Shown here one piece after another: positions 55,001-61,276 of a stretch of 64,000 nt of DNA; position 1 is the stretch's first letter; the number at the start of each line of letters is the position of its first letter. Source of the DNA: GCA-2748575 sp965222725 (GTDB lineage Bacteria > Pseudomonadota > Gammaproteobacteria > Pseudomonadales > Ketobacteraceae); NCBI GenBank assembly GCA_965222725.1, contig OZ244969.1, positions 4,712,001 to 4,776,000 on the forward strand, in the 5' to 3' direction. Below the pieces are notes generated by a model. The model did no database searches, was not told where the DNA came from, and saw nothing but the letters and a program-made list of their open reading frames with translations. The translations under genes were made by a program, and so were the position numbers.

Positions 55001-57788
55001 AGGTTTCATACATAATGGACAGGTGCAAACGCTCCACGTCCCGAACCACTACCTGAACCACATTTTCCGGGTGCGGCGATACGATCCCTATGGTTTCATG
55101 GCTTTCCGCCAAGGCAATATCGCGCATAAAGTTGTAGTAGTTGAACATAAAGGCGAGGCGCCCCTGACCAATCAGCGCTCGCTGACGGTTCATGGACAGG
55201 GTGCGGTAAGGTTTTACCTCTTGCTGTTGCTGACGGCTGAATTCAAAAAAGTCCGCCACCGGGTGATCTTTGCCTAGTACATGGCTACCCACCACAAAGG
55301 GCACCTGCCGATAGTACACACCGACCTGATCGTAATTACTGCGATTGCGTCCGCCCTGAATTTCCAGCAATACAAAATCATTTTCCGGGCGGCAGTAGGC
55401 TTTGGTCAGGTAAGCCGTCATGGCACGGAATAATTCGGAAGGATGAATCTGCTCCCGGGCACAATAATCACGAACCAGTTGTGATTCCTGATCGGTAAGC
55501 TCAGTACCAACCACCGCATAATCACTGGAACGATCCGCTTTGGGGGGCACAGAAAAGTTCAGGGGCTCCACATTTTTCAGTGCCTGATTCCAGTACTGAA
55601 TAACTTCGCCGCTATCGGTGGTTAACCGGTCCTGCTCAACAAATTCCCGATAGTTATCCTGCCAGGTGGGCAGCGGCTCCCCAAGATTCAGGCGGCGATA
55701 AGTCTCTGCAACCCGTTCCGCATGGGTGGTAAAGCTCAGACCGTCTGCCACCAGATGGTGGGAATAAACCGCAAGAAAATATTCCGTTTCGGTGAACTGG
55801 TACAAGCGAACAACGTAAAGAGGTTCCGTAAAAATATCGCGCGGACTGTACAACCAGCCATTCAGTTCTTCTCTGAAGGCAGCACTCCCTGCATGCCAAT
55901 CACGCCCGGTGTAATCTATAAATTCAAAATGGGATTCCGGTTCAGCGGGCAATACCTGATAGCCCGCTTCAGCATAAGGCAGGTCACAAGTGTAAAAACG
56001 GGCATCCAGAATCGGAGACTGACTGGCGACATGGGCCACAGCTTTCTGAAAAATCCCCACATCCAGTTCAGAATAAACCGGCAACCAGTAGCCGGTGGCA
56101 TTCTGCACCGTATCGGGGTTTACCAGGGAATCCAGAAACAGCTCCATTTGCGTACTGCTTAACGGCAGTAATTCCCCTGCGGATGCATCAACCCCAATGG
56201 CAGCCCGAATCTCATCATCGGTGGCAAGCGTAATGCTTTGCACCGGCCGTTCAGACTGGTACATCACCACATCCATGGCGCGCTCAAAATGCTCAACCAT
56301 ACGGGCGATGGTGCTGCGATCAAACAGATCCGTGTTGTATTCCACGTTCCCGGAAATGCCACCACCCTGCTGCACCATGGTCAGTATCATGTCGTACTTG
56401 GAGGCAGCCTCGTCGCTGACCACCGGCTCCATACGTAACTGGGTGGCTTCGGCGACCTTTTCGATCATGGCCGCTTCCTGGTCCGTCGCACCCTGGCCAC
56501 TGAAGTTCTGCAGCTGGAACCCCACCTGGGCCAGCGGCTGATGCGCCAATGTACGGGGCACGTTCAGATCATCAAGAATCAGCTGCAACGGCACATCCTG
56601 ATGGGAAAACGCGCCCAGTACAGTATTTTTTACCCGTTCAACAAATTCCGCCACCGTGGGGTTGTTGGTCAGATCAGCCTTCACCATCAGGGCATTAACA
56701 AAAAAGCCGATCAGGTTTTCGGTTTCCTTGCGGGAACGGCCCGCCATGGGAATACCCACACAGAACTTGTCCTGCTGGGCATACTGGCTTAACAACAATT
56801 GCCAGGCGGCCATCAGGCCGGTAAAGAGCGTAATCCCCAGCTTCTTGCAATGGGTTTCCAGGGCAGCAATGCGGCTGTCATCCAGCGTGAATTCGTACTT
56901 GGCGCCGTTGCTGGTTTGCTCCGGTGGCCGCACACGATCTGTGGGTAGCGCCAGAAGACTGGGCACCCCAGCCAGTTCGTTACGCCAGAACCCCAGTTGC
57001 TCTTCCAGGGTATCCCCCTGCAAAAACTCCCGTTGCCAGGCGGCAAAATCCGGATATTGAATCGGAAGTGGCGGTAACGGCGATTCACCACCCTGCACAT
57101 AGACAGAATAAAGAACGGCAATTTCCCTGAGCAGCACACTCATGGACCAGCCATCGGAAATAATATGGTGAATACTACCCAGCAGCAGGCTGACATCACC
57201 CTGCTCATGGCGTACCTGAATCAGCTGAAAACGAAACAGCGGCCCGGTTTTCAGGTCAAAAGGCGTCATGGCTTCTTTGCCGGCAAGCGCCAGCAGCCCC
57301 TTGTTCAGGTCGCCTTCAATGGTTTGCTCACGTTGAGTGATGGCGTAATCGGCAGGCTCGTCGATGAGTACATGAGGCACGCCCTCCTCGTTTTCCACAA
57401 AGCGGCTGCGCAGGGATTCGTGGCGCCTGATGATTTCCGCAATTGCCTTGTTGAGCGCGTCCAGATTGATCTGGCCGGTCAGCTTGACTGCAAAGGGCAT
57501 GTTGTAGGCAACACTGCCGGGGTGCATCTGATCGATAAACCACAAGCCCTGCTGGCTGAAGGACAGCGGCAGTTCGCCAGAGCGATCAACCACGGGAATG
57601 GAGCTGGTATCCGCCTCTTTGGTGGATTCCCTGAGAAAACTGATGATGTCTTCTTTGCGATTTTTCAGTTCCAGCTTGATGTCGTTTGTGAGCGCACCGG
57701 AGGGAGCCTTGATCTTCAGCTTGTCCTCGTTGAGCGAAATGTGAATACCAGCGCGACGTAAGTCAGAAAGGAAATCGACGATGCTCAT
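40056..57788 (-). CDS. Four-module nonribosomal peptide synthetase with tandem condensation domains
   Basis: A 5,910-residue megasynthase. Order by approximate residue: TubC-type docking domain 1-55; module 1 = C (73-520), second C-fold domain C' (539-960), A (983-1480), carrier (Ser ~1522); module 2 = C (1583-2030), A (2053-2550), carrier (~2597); module 3 = C (2654-3095), C' (3116-3536), A (3564-4060), carrier (~4099); module 4 = C (4156-4600), C' (4619-5046), A (5066-5560), carrier (~5600); thioesterase 5650-5910 (GQSLGG). All seven C-type domains keep HHxxxDG (HHIISDG, HHLVADG, HHIITDG, HHIISDG, HHIALDG, HHIISDG, HHIVFDG in order). All carriers keep GGHSLL. No epimerase or methyltransferase domain is seen. 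The A pocket residues read by eye are DLKN-V/F/W-GSD-V/I-K in all four, an unfamiliar code. The product is a short, chemically repetitive peptide; the residue identity, starter and possible upstream partner are unknown. Confidence 0.96.
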   Translation of the reverse strand: MSIVDFLSDLRRAGIHISLNEDKLKIKAPSGALTNDIKLELKNRKEDIISFLRESTKEADTSSIPVVDRSGELPLSFSQQGLWFIDQMHPGSVAYNMPFAVKLTGQINLDALNKAIAEIIRRHESLRSRFVENEEGVPHVLIDEPADYAITQREQTIEGDLNKGLLALAGKEAMTPFDLKTGPLFRFQLIQVRHEQGDVSLLLGSIHHIISDGWSMSVLLREIAVLYSVYVQGGESPLPPLPIQYPDFAAWQREFLQGDTLEEQLGFWRNELAGVPSLLALPTDRVRPPEQTSNGAKYEFTLDDSRIAALETHCKKLGITLFTGLMAAWQLLLSQYAQQDKFCVGIPMAGRSRKETENLIGFFVNALMVKADLTNNPTVAEFVERVKNTVLGAFSHQDVPLQLILDDLNVPRTLAHQPLAQVGFQLQNFSGQGATDQEAAMIEKVAEATQLRMEPVVSDEAASKYDMILTMVQQGGGISGNVEYNTDLFDRSTIARMVEHFERAMDVVMYQSERPVQSITLATDDEIRAAIGVDASAGELLPLSSTQMELFLDSLVNPDTVQNATGYWLPVYSELDVGIFQKAVAHVASQSPILDARFYTCDLPYAEAGYQVLPAEPESHFEFIDYTGRDWHAGSAAFREELNGWLYSPRDIFTEPLYVVRLYQFTETEYFLAVYSHHLVADGLSFTTHAERVAETYRRLNLGEPLPTWQDNYREFVEQDRLTTDSGEVIQYWNQALKNVEPLNFSVPPKADRSSDYAVVGTELTDQESQLVRDYCAREQIHPSELFRAMTAYLTKAYCRPENDFVLLEIQGGRNRSNYDQVGVYYRQVPFVVGSHVLGKDHPVADFFEFSRQQQQEVKPYRTLSMNRQRALIGQGRLAFMFNYYNFMRDIALAESHETIGIVSPHPENVVQVVVRDVERLHLSIMYETCVFAEQGFIQRLKTLVLEVAQGTATSMGDLALISQFEAEQLDAWNQTRRELPANETVVDWFERQVESTPDQVALIFGEQQLTYAQLNAQANQLANYLIAKGVQPQDRVAISLGRSLDMIVSVWAVIKAGATYIPVDVNYPKERLAFLIEDSNASCLVTESCMLDRLPETTAVRVLVDAEREQIQIASAGKPGVSPSPQDLIYIIYTSGSTGKPKGAAVRHHGEVNLLTWYTNDLGLGPSDRALVISAFGFDLTQKNLFAMLVCGGTLVVPAMDQYDDAVVLETIRSQQITLVNCAPSAFYPLVDDLDDDRAQALSSLRYLVLGGEPIRLAALHPWLSHRDSQCQLVNSYGPTECTDVVSYHILDEIAPDQTLIPIGKPINNTQLFVVDDELNRLPAGLTGELCIAGDGVGAGYIGRDDLTAEVFIDNPFGKGKLYKTGDLARYLNDGSIEYMGRKDFQIKLRGLRIELGEIEHALRQLQGVSDGLAMVLNEQLVAYVVADDRFDNNAWRQRLADYLPEYMVPAHVVTLEAWPLTPNGKVDRKALPAPDQASRRVAYVEPRNDIERTLAQIWSQVLKVEEVGVYDNFFDLGGHSLLATQVASRARKAFNANIQLRDLLGEPTIASIAKEVERIIQSGGGIAEADITPANRDQRLPLSFAQQRLWLLDKIEPGSVAYNVPLAVRIEGDLDISALEQAFQRLIDRHEVLRTAFLQDDEGASLNIAEQIPFQLRAVDVNVPENELETEIRRLVAIEIMTPFSLEQAPLIRAKLYQLPVSDGKPQFVLSVVLHHIITDGWSMGILIKELGACYVALQKKAEPPLVPLAIQYADFAAWQRHAISDEVLENHLAFWKGELGGVPSLNLPADYPRPNIQTYNGRSLAFELPESIKQRFLALARQQNTTPFVVLMAAYAAFLHRYTGQDDFAVGSPVAGRDHPDLEPVVGFFVNTLVVRHQFEGISDFSALVKAVSDKVLQNQAHQQIPFEQIVDVVEPARDMSRSPIFQTMLTYQNLPVDKDAMAATDAEMGDIRFSPVSLDIESAKYELMLTVTEGSESDPYHCQLQYNTDLFARESMDQLAKHFANFCESVSAAPEQPLHAFSMLDDEEINTQLYDWNDTGRAYDKNTTVHQRFDVAATEHADRIAIKCGEQFFTYQQLANVSNHIANALITQGVKPNDKVGLCFNRHLGLMPAILGILKAGATYVPLDASYPEGRIRYIVEDACIPLVLTTRDIAGNLALDGIEFFAVDELLLKAEEPADNVSVSPDPERLLYMIYTSGSTGRPKGTGAFHRSEINLLDWYCREFDMSPHERVLLMSAIGFDLTQKNLFAPLVSGAALVIPAFQEYDPGMLIPLIRQEQISWINCAPSAFYPLQDDSKDWQALRSLKHVFLGGEPINLPRLQSWMAQTSCRLINSYGPTECTDIAAWHRIDLEEEAHHAVLPIGRPNDNVRLYILGNHLELLPIGAVGELCIGGDSVGPGYLNNPELTAEVFVKNPHSQNGETIYRTGDLARYRKDGVIEYLGRRDQQVKLRGFRIETGEIQGVINEYTGITDSLVSVMKTEAAEQLVAWVVVEQLPEQGSDAESELLSRLKKHAGHYLPTHMVPSFWCLLSEFPLTPNGKIDRKALPQPAFGDDKPLVEPRTDLEKSIAAIWSSVLGLNKVGVDQNFFHLGGHSLLATKVIARLAKELGKEIPVKLLFEAPTIETLAEKLYSLDTQALDRPPIRPCGLTDDIPLSLGQQRLWLFEQLNPGTATNNMPAAVNIKGELNIVAVQRAVNELLRRHASLRTVFYTDQNEQPRQKILNELSGAVNLIDLTAEEDPDLAAMLAAEKDRSEPFDLLTGPLMRVSVLKVRQLQYMLTINMHHIISDGVSVSIMLRELITLYYVFDRKVPSPLPELSLQYADYAVWQQNYLQGDVLEGQLSYWDQQLAHAPVTSTFPTDHPRPLVQSTNGKTRRFQFDPAFAKKLHRHCQQIGVTPFMYMFAIWSLLLSRYARQDDLCIGIPTAGRPQPELDNIIGFFINSMVLRVDFTGNPSVKEHLERVRNVVLDGFANGDVPVETIVERLSLERNPAYTPLVQVAFQLLVDQPVGDAADLSGKIAGLDIDVVETEGVTAKFDMLLTLNQGDDYLLGALEYNTDLYNDATIEKIVQQYMDLASRVMEDAGHSVNHYPFYSDAELFSALKLDGNDYERVMPLTTTQQAFLWNLQINPDTLQYSVGYSYEIRRPVNESLFRQALQIVSDQFVALRTEFRLCDLPGADMAYQCVRRSIPVMMDVEDVSPECTMAVEDRQAFLKPKYEEWVYRSYDVMNDPLIAFKLLKAADDHYFYLFRGHHIALDGIAGRSLLDKTLEVYLALEAGEAVPGYTDRYPEYITQHNDKMDKPEAEAFWQKELASVEPLDFSKPPLFAHDPQYQVLYHGLSETKTKAIKQYCRKQKIHPSIYFRYLAAVMLDVYCRAENDFVVYEIQSGRSSGHEDALGVYYQQVPYHYEKALFRMEASPEDFYKHQKTYRKKIRGYTDVSLALQDQIAGHGRIGFQYNYFNFIQDVPFGDLAATPDVQSSHVENTVQVFIKEFDNTFNLELWMDGRVFIPLDFLPRMEWLSDQLSGGDVSRVRDFDLLLEQEKQDYKTWNAHSAPAPQPATVVEWFEAQVLESPDAMAVQCGKATLSYKALNAKANQLANWLHSRQVGRGDFVAVCMDRSVAMLEAIWGVLKSGACYIPIEAGYPQERVRYMLEDSGAQVMLTESCLEERFSELAIDTLLLDKADAELAVQSDANLNVPLTSDDLIYVIYTSGSTGQPKGALVTHGGEVNLQTWYINRNNLAADDRLLIISAFGFDLTQKNFFAPLLVGGAVVIPDVEGYDPAAFSGMIQQESITLLNCAPSAFYPIVESCGDEFAPLASLRHVWLGGEPIRMEGLNAWYQSCDTILVNSYGPTECTDVVAAYSVPKDQEEGDPLPIGAGIDNTSLYIINDNDQLCPPGLIGEICIAGACVGKGYLGKDDLTQAAFTDHEVATGKLYRTGDLGRYLPDGNIEYIGRKDFQVKLRGLRIELGEIEFALTQLPGVKDGLVMVVDEQLVAYIVGDHKEPPQGWRETLAGYLPDYMVPGFLVCLEQWPLTPNGKVDRNALPEPDQNQRRVPYVAPRDDIEAAVAAIWSQVLKVDEVGVDDDFYDLGGHSLLATQIASRIRRDLNVDVQMRDLLGEPTVASVAKLLQSLSAKTDQRPPIKPCGLTEDIPLSLGQQRLWFFEQMNPGSVANNMPAAVRLKGDLNLTAIKAAFVELSNRHDSLRTVFYMGADGEPKQKVLAAMPSLVEVVDYSDREDKEQRVLERVAEDRSTGFDLTKGPLLRAQLIQLGEVDGVSESVLTLCMHHIISDGFSVAILLRELTTLYYVFANKLPSPLQPLDLQYADFAVWQRRHLQGDVLESQLDYWDAQLKNPPKLSTFPPDMPRPEVQTTNGKNYSFRFDAGFVQDMQSFCRELGITPFMFTFSIWSMLLSRYNGQDDLCIGIPTAGRHTPELEPLIGFFINSMILRADFSGNPSAREALERARQLVLDGFENADLPIEMLLERLPLERNLSYTPLVQSAFQLLVNEKQELPAAELASSFGGLEVEQMQGEGVSAKFDTLLTLNLSNQEMQGTLEYNTDLYKESTIARLCEQFKRLAAAIVADPDHRIGTYELYTQAELCAQPSFGGGTYERVLPLNSTQEAFLLHLQMKPDTLQYSVGCCFEINRSVDQDLLLKAMLHVKRHFIVFNTEFKFSELPGSRFAYQAIRSRNDLSVEFVSSAEAFDGDEDPDQARIDAWLEEWVYQPYDIFSDPLLEFRLLTLPGERTYFATRAHHIVFDGVTGIAAMNKVLDAYLALEDGKPMPDFEDRYPEFITQNADTIDLPENMKFWRYELEDVEPLDFSKPPQANADNEYHVIRHALSEEKSKQVKKYCRKHRMHASVYFRYLTTVLLNSYCRAEKDFVIYEISAGRDAGHEDALGVYYQQVPYHYERALFSDDATPEDFYTQQKQYRKKLRGRTNMSLQFQNELLGARIGFQYNYFHFLRAIPFGDAKARLNMQSSHVEDTVQVFIKEFEDHFSLELWYDGAVFTPLDFLPRMEMLSDQLSGAEVETVKDFQLLLPEERDSYVSWNEHANVLDPEANVVSLFVDQVNQAPDALAIVCGSSQLTYKELNEQSNRVAHWLINQGVQPSDFIAICMDRSAEMLVSLWAVLKAGCAYIPIEASYPKDRISYILDNSNARALITQQCLAERFTDYQGLTLVMDASQSQLSSESAANPAVVVSHDDPIYVIYTSGSTGFPKGALVTHKGELNLQQWYIGRNGLGAEDKCLIVSAFGFDLTQKNFFAPLLSGGAVVLPEGNEYDPTLFANLIQQHGVTLLNCAPSAFYPIVEHCGDSAALSSLRYVWLGGEPIRMSSLAAWYKASDTVLVNSYGPTECTDVVSAHSVSKDYAPGDPLPIGSAIDNAQLFVLNSNHQLCPPGVVGEICIAGACVGLGYLNNPELTQEAFIEHPACDTKLYKTGDLGRYLPNGELEYIGRKDFQVKLRGLRIELSEIESALKSIPAIEDALLLVRKEVLVSYVLADKDADASDWKSILRDRLPEYMVPHHIVRLQEWPLTPNGKIDRQALPDPSDADRSVPFVAPRTSVEKKLQQIWMSVLELEEIGVKDNFFEIGGHSLLGVRIIARIDQELGISLQAIDLLNSQTIEKLAKKVEEKGVGESFTPLVPLKVGTASQNMFFVHPIGGDVLCYRELVEQIPDTINCYGLRCRGLDPSEPVYASLNEMVNAYTDAVLSVQSDGSVILAGQSLGGVLALAIADQLKQRGVSTEKVVMLDTYAPSHLNMYFGDEVDMIQAALGMEFPEQVRELKDKNPDQWLQMLYNMARGVGLLTEDVSFARISAIYQVSLGNFGFSAEYPVNWNELPEIIHFSASDSKNRVKASESWLAADAFDGSRFSFYDAAGDHESIMREGNEVDVASRLAELLSL

Positions 57789-58284
57789 TAATTATGGGTT
57801 CCCGGCTATTACTTCTTCTATTGATAACAGTATAAGCAAGGACAGAGACACTGATGGCGAATTGGGGGCGTTTTCATACGCCATAGACCATGGCAGGCGG
57901 CTATTCGGTCATAATTGGAGCGCAAGCAGGAAGAGCCGACCCGGGTATTTGTGTTAACTGGCTGTTTATACTGTTATTTTTGTTATTGTGTTGTAATTCA
58001 CTAAAGCCCAGCATTCTAGCAAACCCTAAGGCCTGTTGGCACTATCAGATTTGCCGTAGTTGTGACCTGAATCCCGCTTGGGAAAGGCTGTTCAGGGCGT
58101 CTGCTTGGTAATGAAATCGGCAAAAGTTACCGGCTGTAAATTGGGTTAACCAACGTTAATGATTGTGGCGTTAATGTAATACAGCTTGTTTACCTGAAAA
58201 TTGGGTAATACAATTTCCCGCCATAAGAATGATGAAGTCGGAGCAGCCCAACCGGCCTGCTCCAGTATCCCGGAGTTTCTTTCA
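57789..58284. other. ~500-bp gap upstream of the NRPS
   Basis: No credible gene. For the NRPS only a -10-like TATACT (minus, 57829-57834) without a good -35 is seen, and the ribosome site is weak. For the rightward small gene there are two direct repeats: CGTTAATG at 58154-58161 and 58169-58176 (15 bp apart), and AAATTGGGT at 58138-58146 and 58198-58206. These may be regulator sites; function unknown. Confidence 0.45.
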
Positions 58285-58581
58285 ATGCCTGCAAAGCGTA
58301 GTTATTTTGTGAGCGTAGCCCTGTGTATCTTTGTGTTGGGTGCCTTTGCCGCCATACTGTTCTGTGATGGGAACCCCATCGAAAGATTGGTGAGTTTTAC
58401 GGATTCAGAGAATAATGAAGTTCATGTGGGGCAAATGAACACGTCCGGGCTATCTCTGACACCAAAAGACCGGAGTGTTGTGCCGGCGAGGGACGTAAAA
58501 GGAAAACTCAAAGAAAAGTATGACAGCCTGGTAGAGCGGATTCAGGCAGAGCGAGAGCAGGACGAAACTCACCTGCCCTGA
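58285..58581 (+). CDS. Small single-pass membrane protein, unknown function
   Basis: From the ATG at 58285 (GGAG 9 nt upstream) the product has 98 residues: a short basic start (MPAKRSYF), one hydrophobic helix (~8-28, VSVALCIFVLGAFAAILFC) and a charged C-terminal half ending in a coiled-coil-like stretch (KGKLKEKYDSLVERIQAERE). A TTG start 84 bp upstream would add a tail without features. I recognise no family. It stands alone beside the NRPS control region. Confidence 0.6.
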   Translation: MPAKRSYFVSVALCIFVLGAFAAILFCDGNPIERLVSFTDSENNEVHVGQMNTSGLSLTPKDRSVVPARDVKGKLKEKYDSLVERIQAEREQDETHLP

Positions 58582-58730
58582 TGTTGCGTGCTTGAAACAT
58601 CGCTTTGATACCACACCACGCCCCCAACAGAACTCTCCCTCTGAGCCACTCGATCCGATTGCAATTCGATCAGCCACCCACTAGACTTGAGCCCTCCAAA
58701 TAAAACAACAACTTCCACAGGGAACGTGTC

Positions 58731-59966
58731 ATGCTATCCAAGTCTTTAAAACTTTCCGCTGTCGCTTTGTCCACCACTTTCGTTATGGCTTGTGTGCCGG
58801 ATCCATGGCAAGGCACTTTGCAATTTGGTGAATCGAGGCAATCGGAACTGAAAGGTGTCCATCAACTCAGTTCCGGAGATATCTTGTCTATCACCAATAA
58901 TGGCGTCCTGTATCGGATAACAAACGCCGGGGAAATACTCTGGTCAGCAGAGCTACCTGTCGAAGGCTCTGATACCAGGCGCATGGTGGTAGACAGTAAT
59001 GAAGACGCTTACCTTATCGCGGAATATCGAGAAGACGACGGTAGCGACCTACGTGCATCGATGATTCTTAAATTCAATGGCGAAGGAAATACTATCTGGA
59101 CCAGATACTTTTCCTGTGCCAATGGTAATGTCAGTGCAACTGATATTGAAATAGGCCCCAACAATACTATGTATGCTCAATTCGGTGCTGATTGTGAGAA
59201 CTTTCTATCTACAGCGCGTCAGGGTGACATGGATAATGTTATTTTAAAAATGGACAGCGGAACTGGCGATGTATTTTGGACACGTCGTGACGGAGCACCT
59301 GGAGAGTATCTTGATTCACTGGCTGGTAGCCTGGTGTTTTCAAAAAGCGGGGAACTAATATCAATCAGCACTATGCTTTCAGACATCCTGATGGCACGAA
59401 TTCAAACAATCTCCACCGATGGAGAACTTTTGAATGAAATCAGCATAGAAGAACAGATCGTACCTTTTGGAAAAGCTGCAGTCGATGCGGAAGGCAACCT
59501 TTATCTCAGTGGAATCACGCTAGGTAACGTGTTTTTTGATCAACCCCCCATAGGTTCTGGTGATACTGGTTTACTGAAACTGGACCCCGAATTTGACGTT
59601 CTTTGGGCAAGAGTAATTGGCACCGGATCAAACGATACCTCTATGACTGGCGTTGTGTTGGACGACTCCGGGAACCTGTATCTTGGAGGCCGAACTTATG
59701 GCGCTTTGCCATCCAACCAGAACCAAGGGCAGGATGATGCGTTCGTCAGCAAGTGGAGTACTGATGGTTTACATCAATGGTCTGTACAAATCGGTACTGA
59801 GTCCTATGACTCCACCGAGGCAATCGCTGTGAGCCGTGAAGGCGGAGTGTTTATGGTCGGTGGTGTCAGCGGTGAGCTGGTGCCTGATGCTGAAATCAGT
59901 GAACGTCTGTTTATCAGCAAACTGACACCGGATGGCACCATTATCAGCAAGCAACCGGCCCAGTAA
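58731..59966 (+). CDS. Beta-propeller-like lipoprotein
   Basis: A 411-residue exported lipoprotein: signal peptide with lipobox VMAC (Cys21), then repeated blades with patterns such as SSGDILSITNNGVLYRITNAGEILW, VDAEGNLYLSGITLG and LDDSGNLYLGGRTYG, as in SBBP/NHL-type propellers. The G-N-x-Y-L-x-G strand motif recurs. It probably binds a ligand or partner at the outer membrane. No catalytic motif is seen. It is flanked by unrelated genes and looks monocistronic. Confidence 0.72.
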   Translation: MLSKSLKLSAVALSTTFVMACVPDPWQGTLQFGESRQSELKGVHQLSSGDILSITNNGVLYRITNAGEILWSAELPVEGSDTRRMVVDSNEDAYLIAEYREDDGSDLRASMILKFNGEGNTIWTRYFSCANGNVSATDIEIGPNNTMYAQFGADCENFLSTARQGDMDNVILKMDSGTGDVFWTRRDGAPGEYLDSLAGSLVFSKSGELISISTMLSDILMARIQTISTDGELLNEISIEEQIVPFGKAAVDAEGNLYLSGITLGNVFFDQPPIGSGDTGLLKLDPEFDVLWARVIGTGSNDTSMTGVVLDDSGNLYLGGRTYGALPSNQNQGQDDAFVSKWSTDGLHQWSVQIGTESYDSTEAIAVSREGGVFMVGGVSGELVPDAEISERLFISKLTPDGTIISKQPAQ

Positions 59967-60103
59967 AACCAGAGCCGGACCAAAACAACAGGAAACAGTA
60001 CCGTTTTTACCCGATACTTTATTCCCTGTTGCACCTGCCTGGGCTAGCCTCTATGGCTGGCCCGATCAGTGTATTCAGACGCACTAAACTGTATTAGTTC
60101 AAA

Positions 60104-61264
60104 CTAAGCCGCCACCGGCCCCAACAAAATATCCGCCAGCCTGGCCCGATGACACAGAGCATCACCAAACAGCATCTGGTTATGCATCTGCCGTTTGAAA
60201 TACACATGCAGATAACACTCCCAGGTAAAACCTATCCCGCCATGTAACTGCACCGAGCGACTGGAACAGAATATCGCTGTCTCACCAGCGCTGGCCTTGG
60301 CCATATGAGCATACTGTGCCACGTTTTCCGGTTCGTGATCCCAGGCGCAGGCAGCGTTATACAGATGGCCGCGGGTCTGATCGATCATCACCATCATATC
60401 CACCAGCGGATGTTTAACTGCCTGAAAAAAACCAATAGGGCGACCGAACTGCTCGCGGGTTTTGGCGTACTCCGTGGTGGTTTGTAGCTGCCATTCTGCG
60501 GCACCAGCGATATCGGCAGCAACAAGGGTGATCAGCATAGGTTCGGCAGCTTTTAATATCTGGCTGCCGGGTTTGGTATTGATTTTCTGGGCAGATTCTA
60601 CAGCCACATCTTCAAGCACCAGCTGACCCTGATCCCGGGTTAAATCAACAATGGCATCAGCCACAAGATTCACGCCACTGGCATCTTTTGGCACCATATA
60701 AAGATCAAGATCGCCATCATCATTTTGGGCACTCACCAGATAAAAATCGCATTTCTGCATATCCTGAACATAGGGTGCTGTGCCGTTAAGCTTGCCGTCT
60801 TTCACGCTCACCGGAGAATTCTGATAGTCCCACTCCCCTTCAGCATTGGCTATCGCCAGAGTCACCGCCCTACCGTCAATAATCTGGGCCAGATACTGAT
60901 CGGCTTCAGGGGTTTCACAGCAGTTCAGTACAAAGGTGGAACACAAGGTAGGCAACAAGGGCCCGACATAAGCAGCTTTCCCGGATTCTTCTGCCAGTGC
61001 GGCCACCGCCACGGCCGGCATACCCATGCCGCCGGCCCGCTCCGGTACGGCTACTGCCGCCCAGCCCAGTTCAACAATCTGTTGCCAGAGTGACTGATCC
61101 CAGGGAACACTGATCTCGCGGTAGGGATCAGGATTATCCGCCACCAATTTGTGCACGGTATCTGCGGTACTGTTGTCTGCAAAAAACTTGCGGGCAGAAT
61201 CCCGCAGCATTTTCTCATCATCACCAAAGGCAAAGTTTTTCGGTTGAGTTTTCGCTTCAGTCAT
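60104..61264 (-). CDS. Acyl-CoA dehydrogenase family protein, smaller partner
   Basis: A 386-residue flavoprotein with the N-terminal helical domain, middle beta domain and C-terminal domain containing QLHGGIGFTWECYLHVYFKRQ. Where typical enzymes have the catalytic IYEGT motif there is MLFGDA, as in small subunits of heteromeric acyl-CoA dehydrogenases (pimeloyl-CoA dehydrogenase / ChsE type). It lies 12 bp after the larger gene, which suggests an alpha2-beta2 enzyme for an unusual acyl-CoA (dicarboxylic, branched or steroid side chain). Substrate not predictable. Confidence 0.88.
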   Translation of the reverse strand: MTEAKTQPKNFAFGDDEKMLRDSARKFFADNSTADTVHKLVADNPDPYREISVPWDQSLWQQIVELGWAAVAVPERAGGMGMPAVAVAALAEESGKAAYVGPLLPTLCSTFVLNCCETPEADQYLAQIIDGRAVTLAIANAEGEWDYQNSPVSVKDGKLNGTAPYVQDMQKCDFYLVSAQNDDGDLDLYMVPKDASGVNLVADAIVDLTRDQGQLVLEDVAVESAQKINTKPGSQILKAAEPMLITLVAADIAGAAEWQLQTTTEYAKTREQFGRPIGFFQAVKHPLVDMMVMIDQTRGHLYNAACAWDHEPENVAQYAHMAKASAGETAIFCSSRSVQLHGGIGFTWECYLHVYFKRQMHNQMLFGDALCHRARLADILLGPVAA

Positions 61265-61276
61265 CTTTCCCTCTCC

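Noticed and set aside
57890..58111. 73-residue hydrophobic reading frame upstream of the NRPS
   Set aside because: No ribosome site, odd cysteine-rich composition, and it overlaps the probable NRPS promoter region; I treat it as chance.
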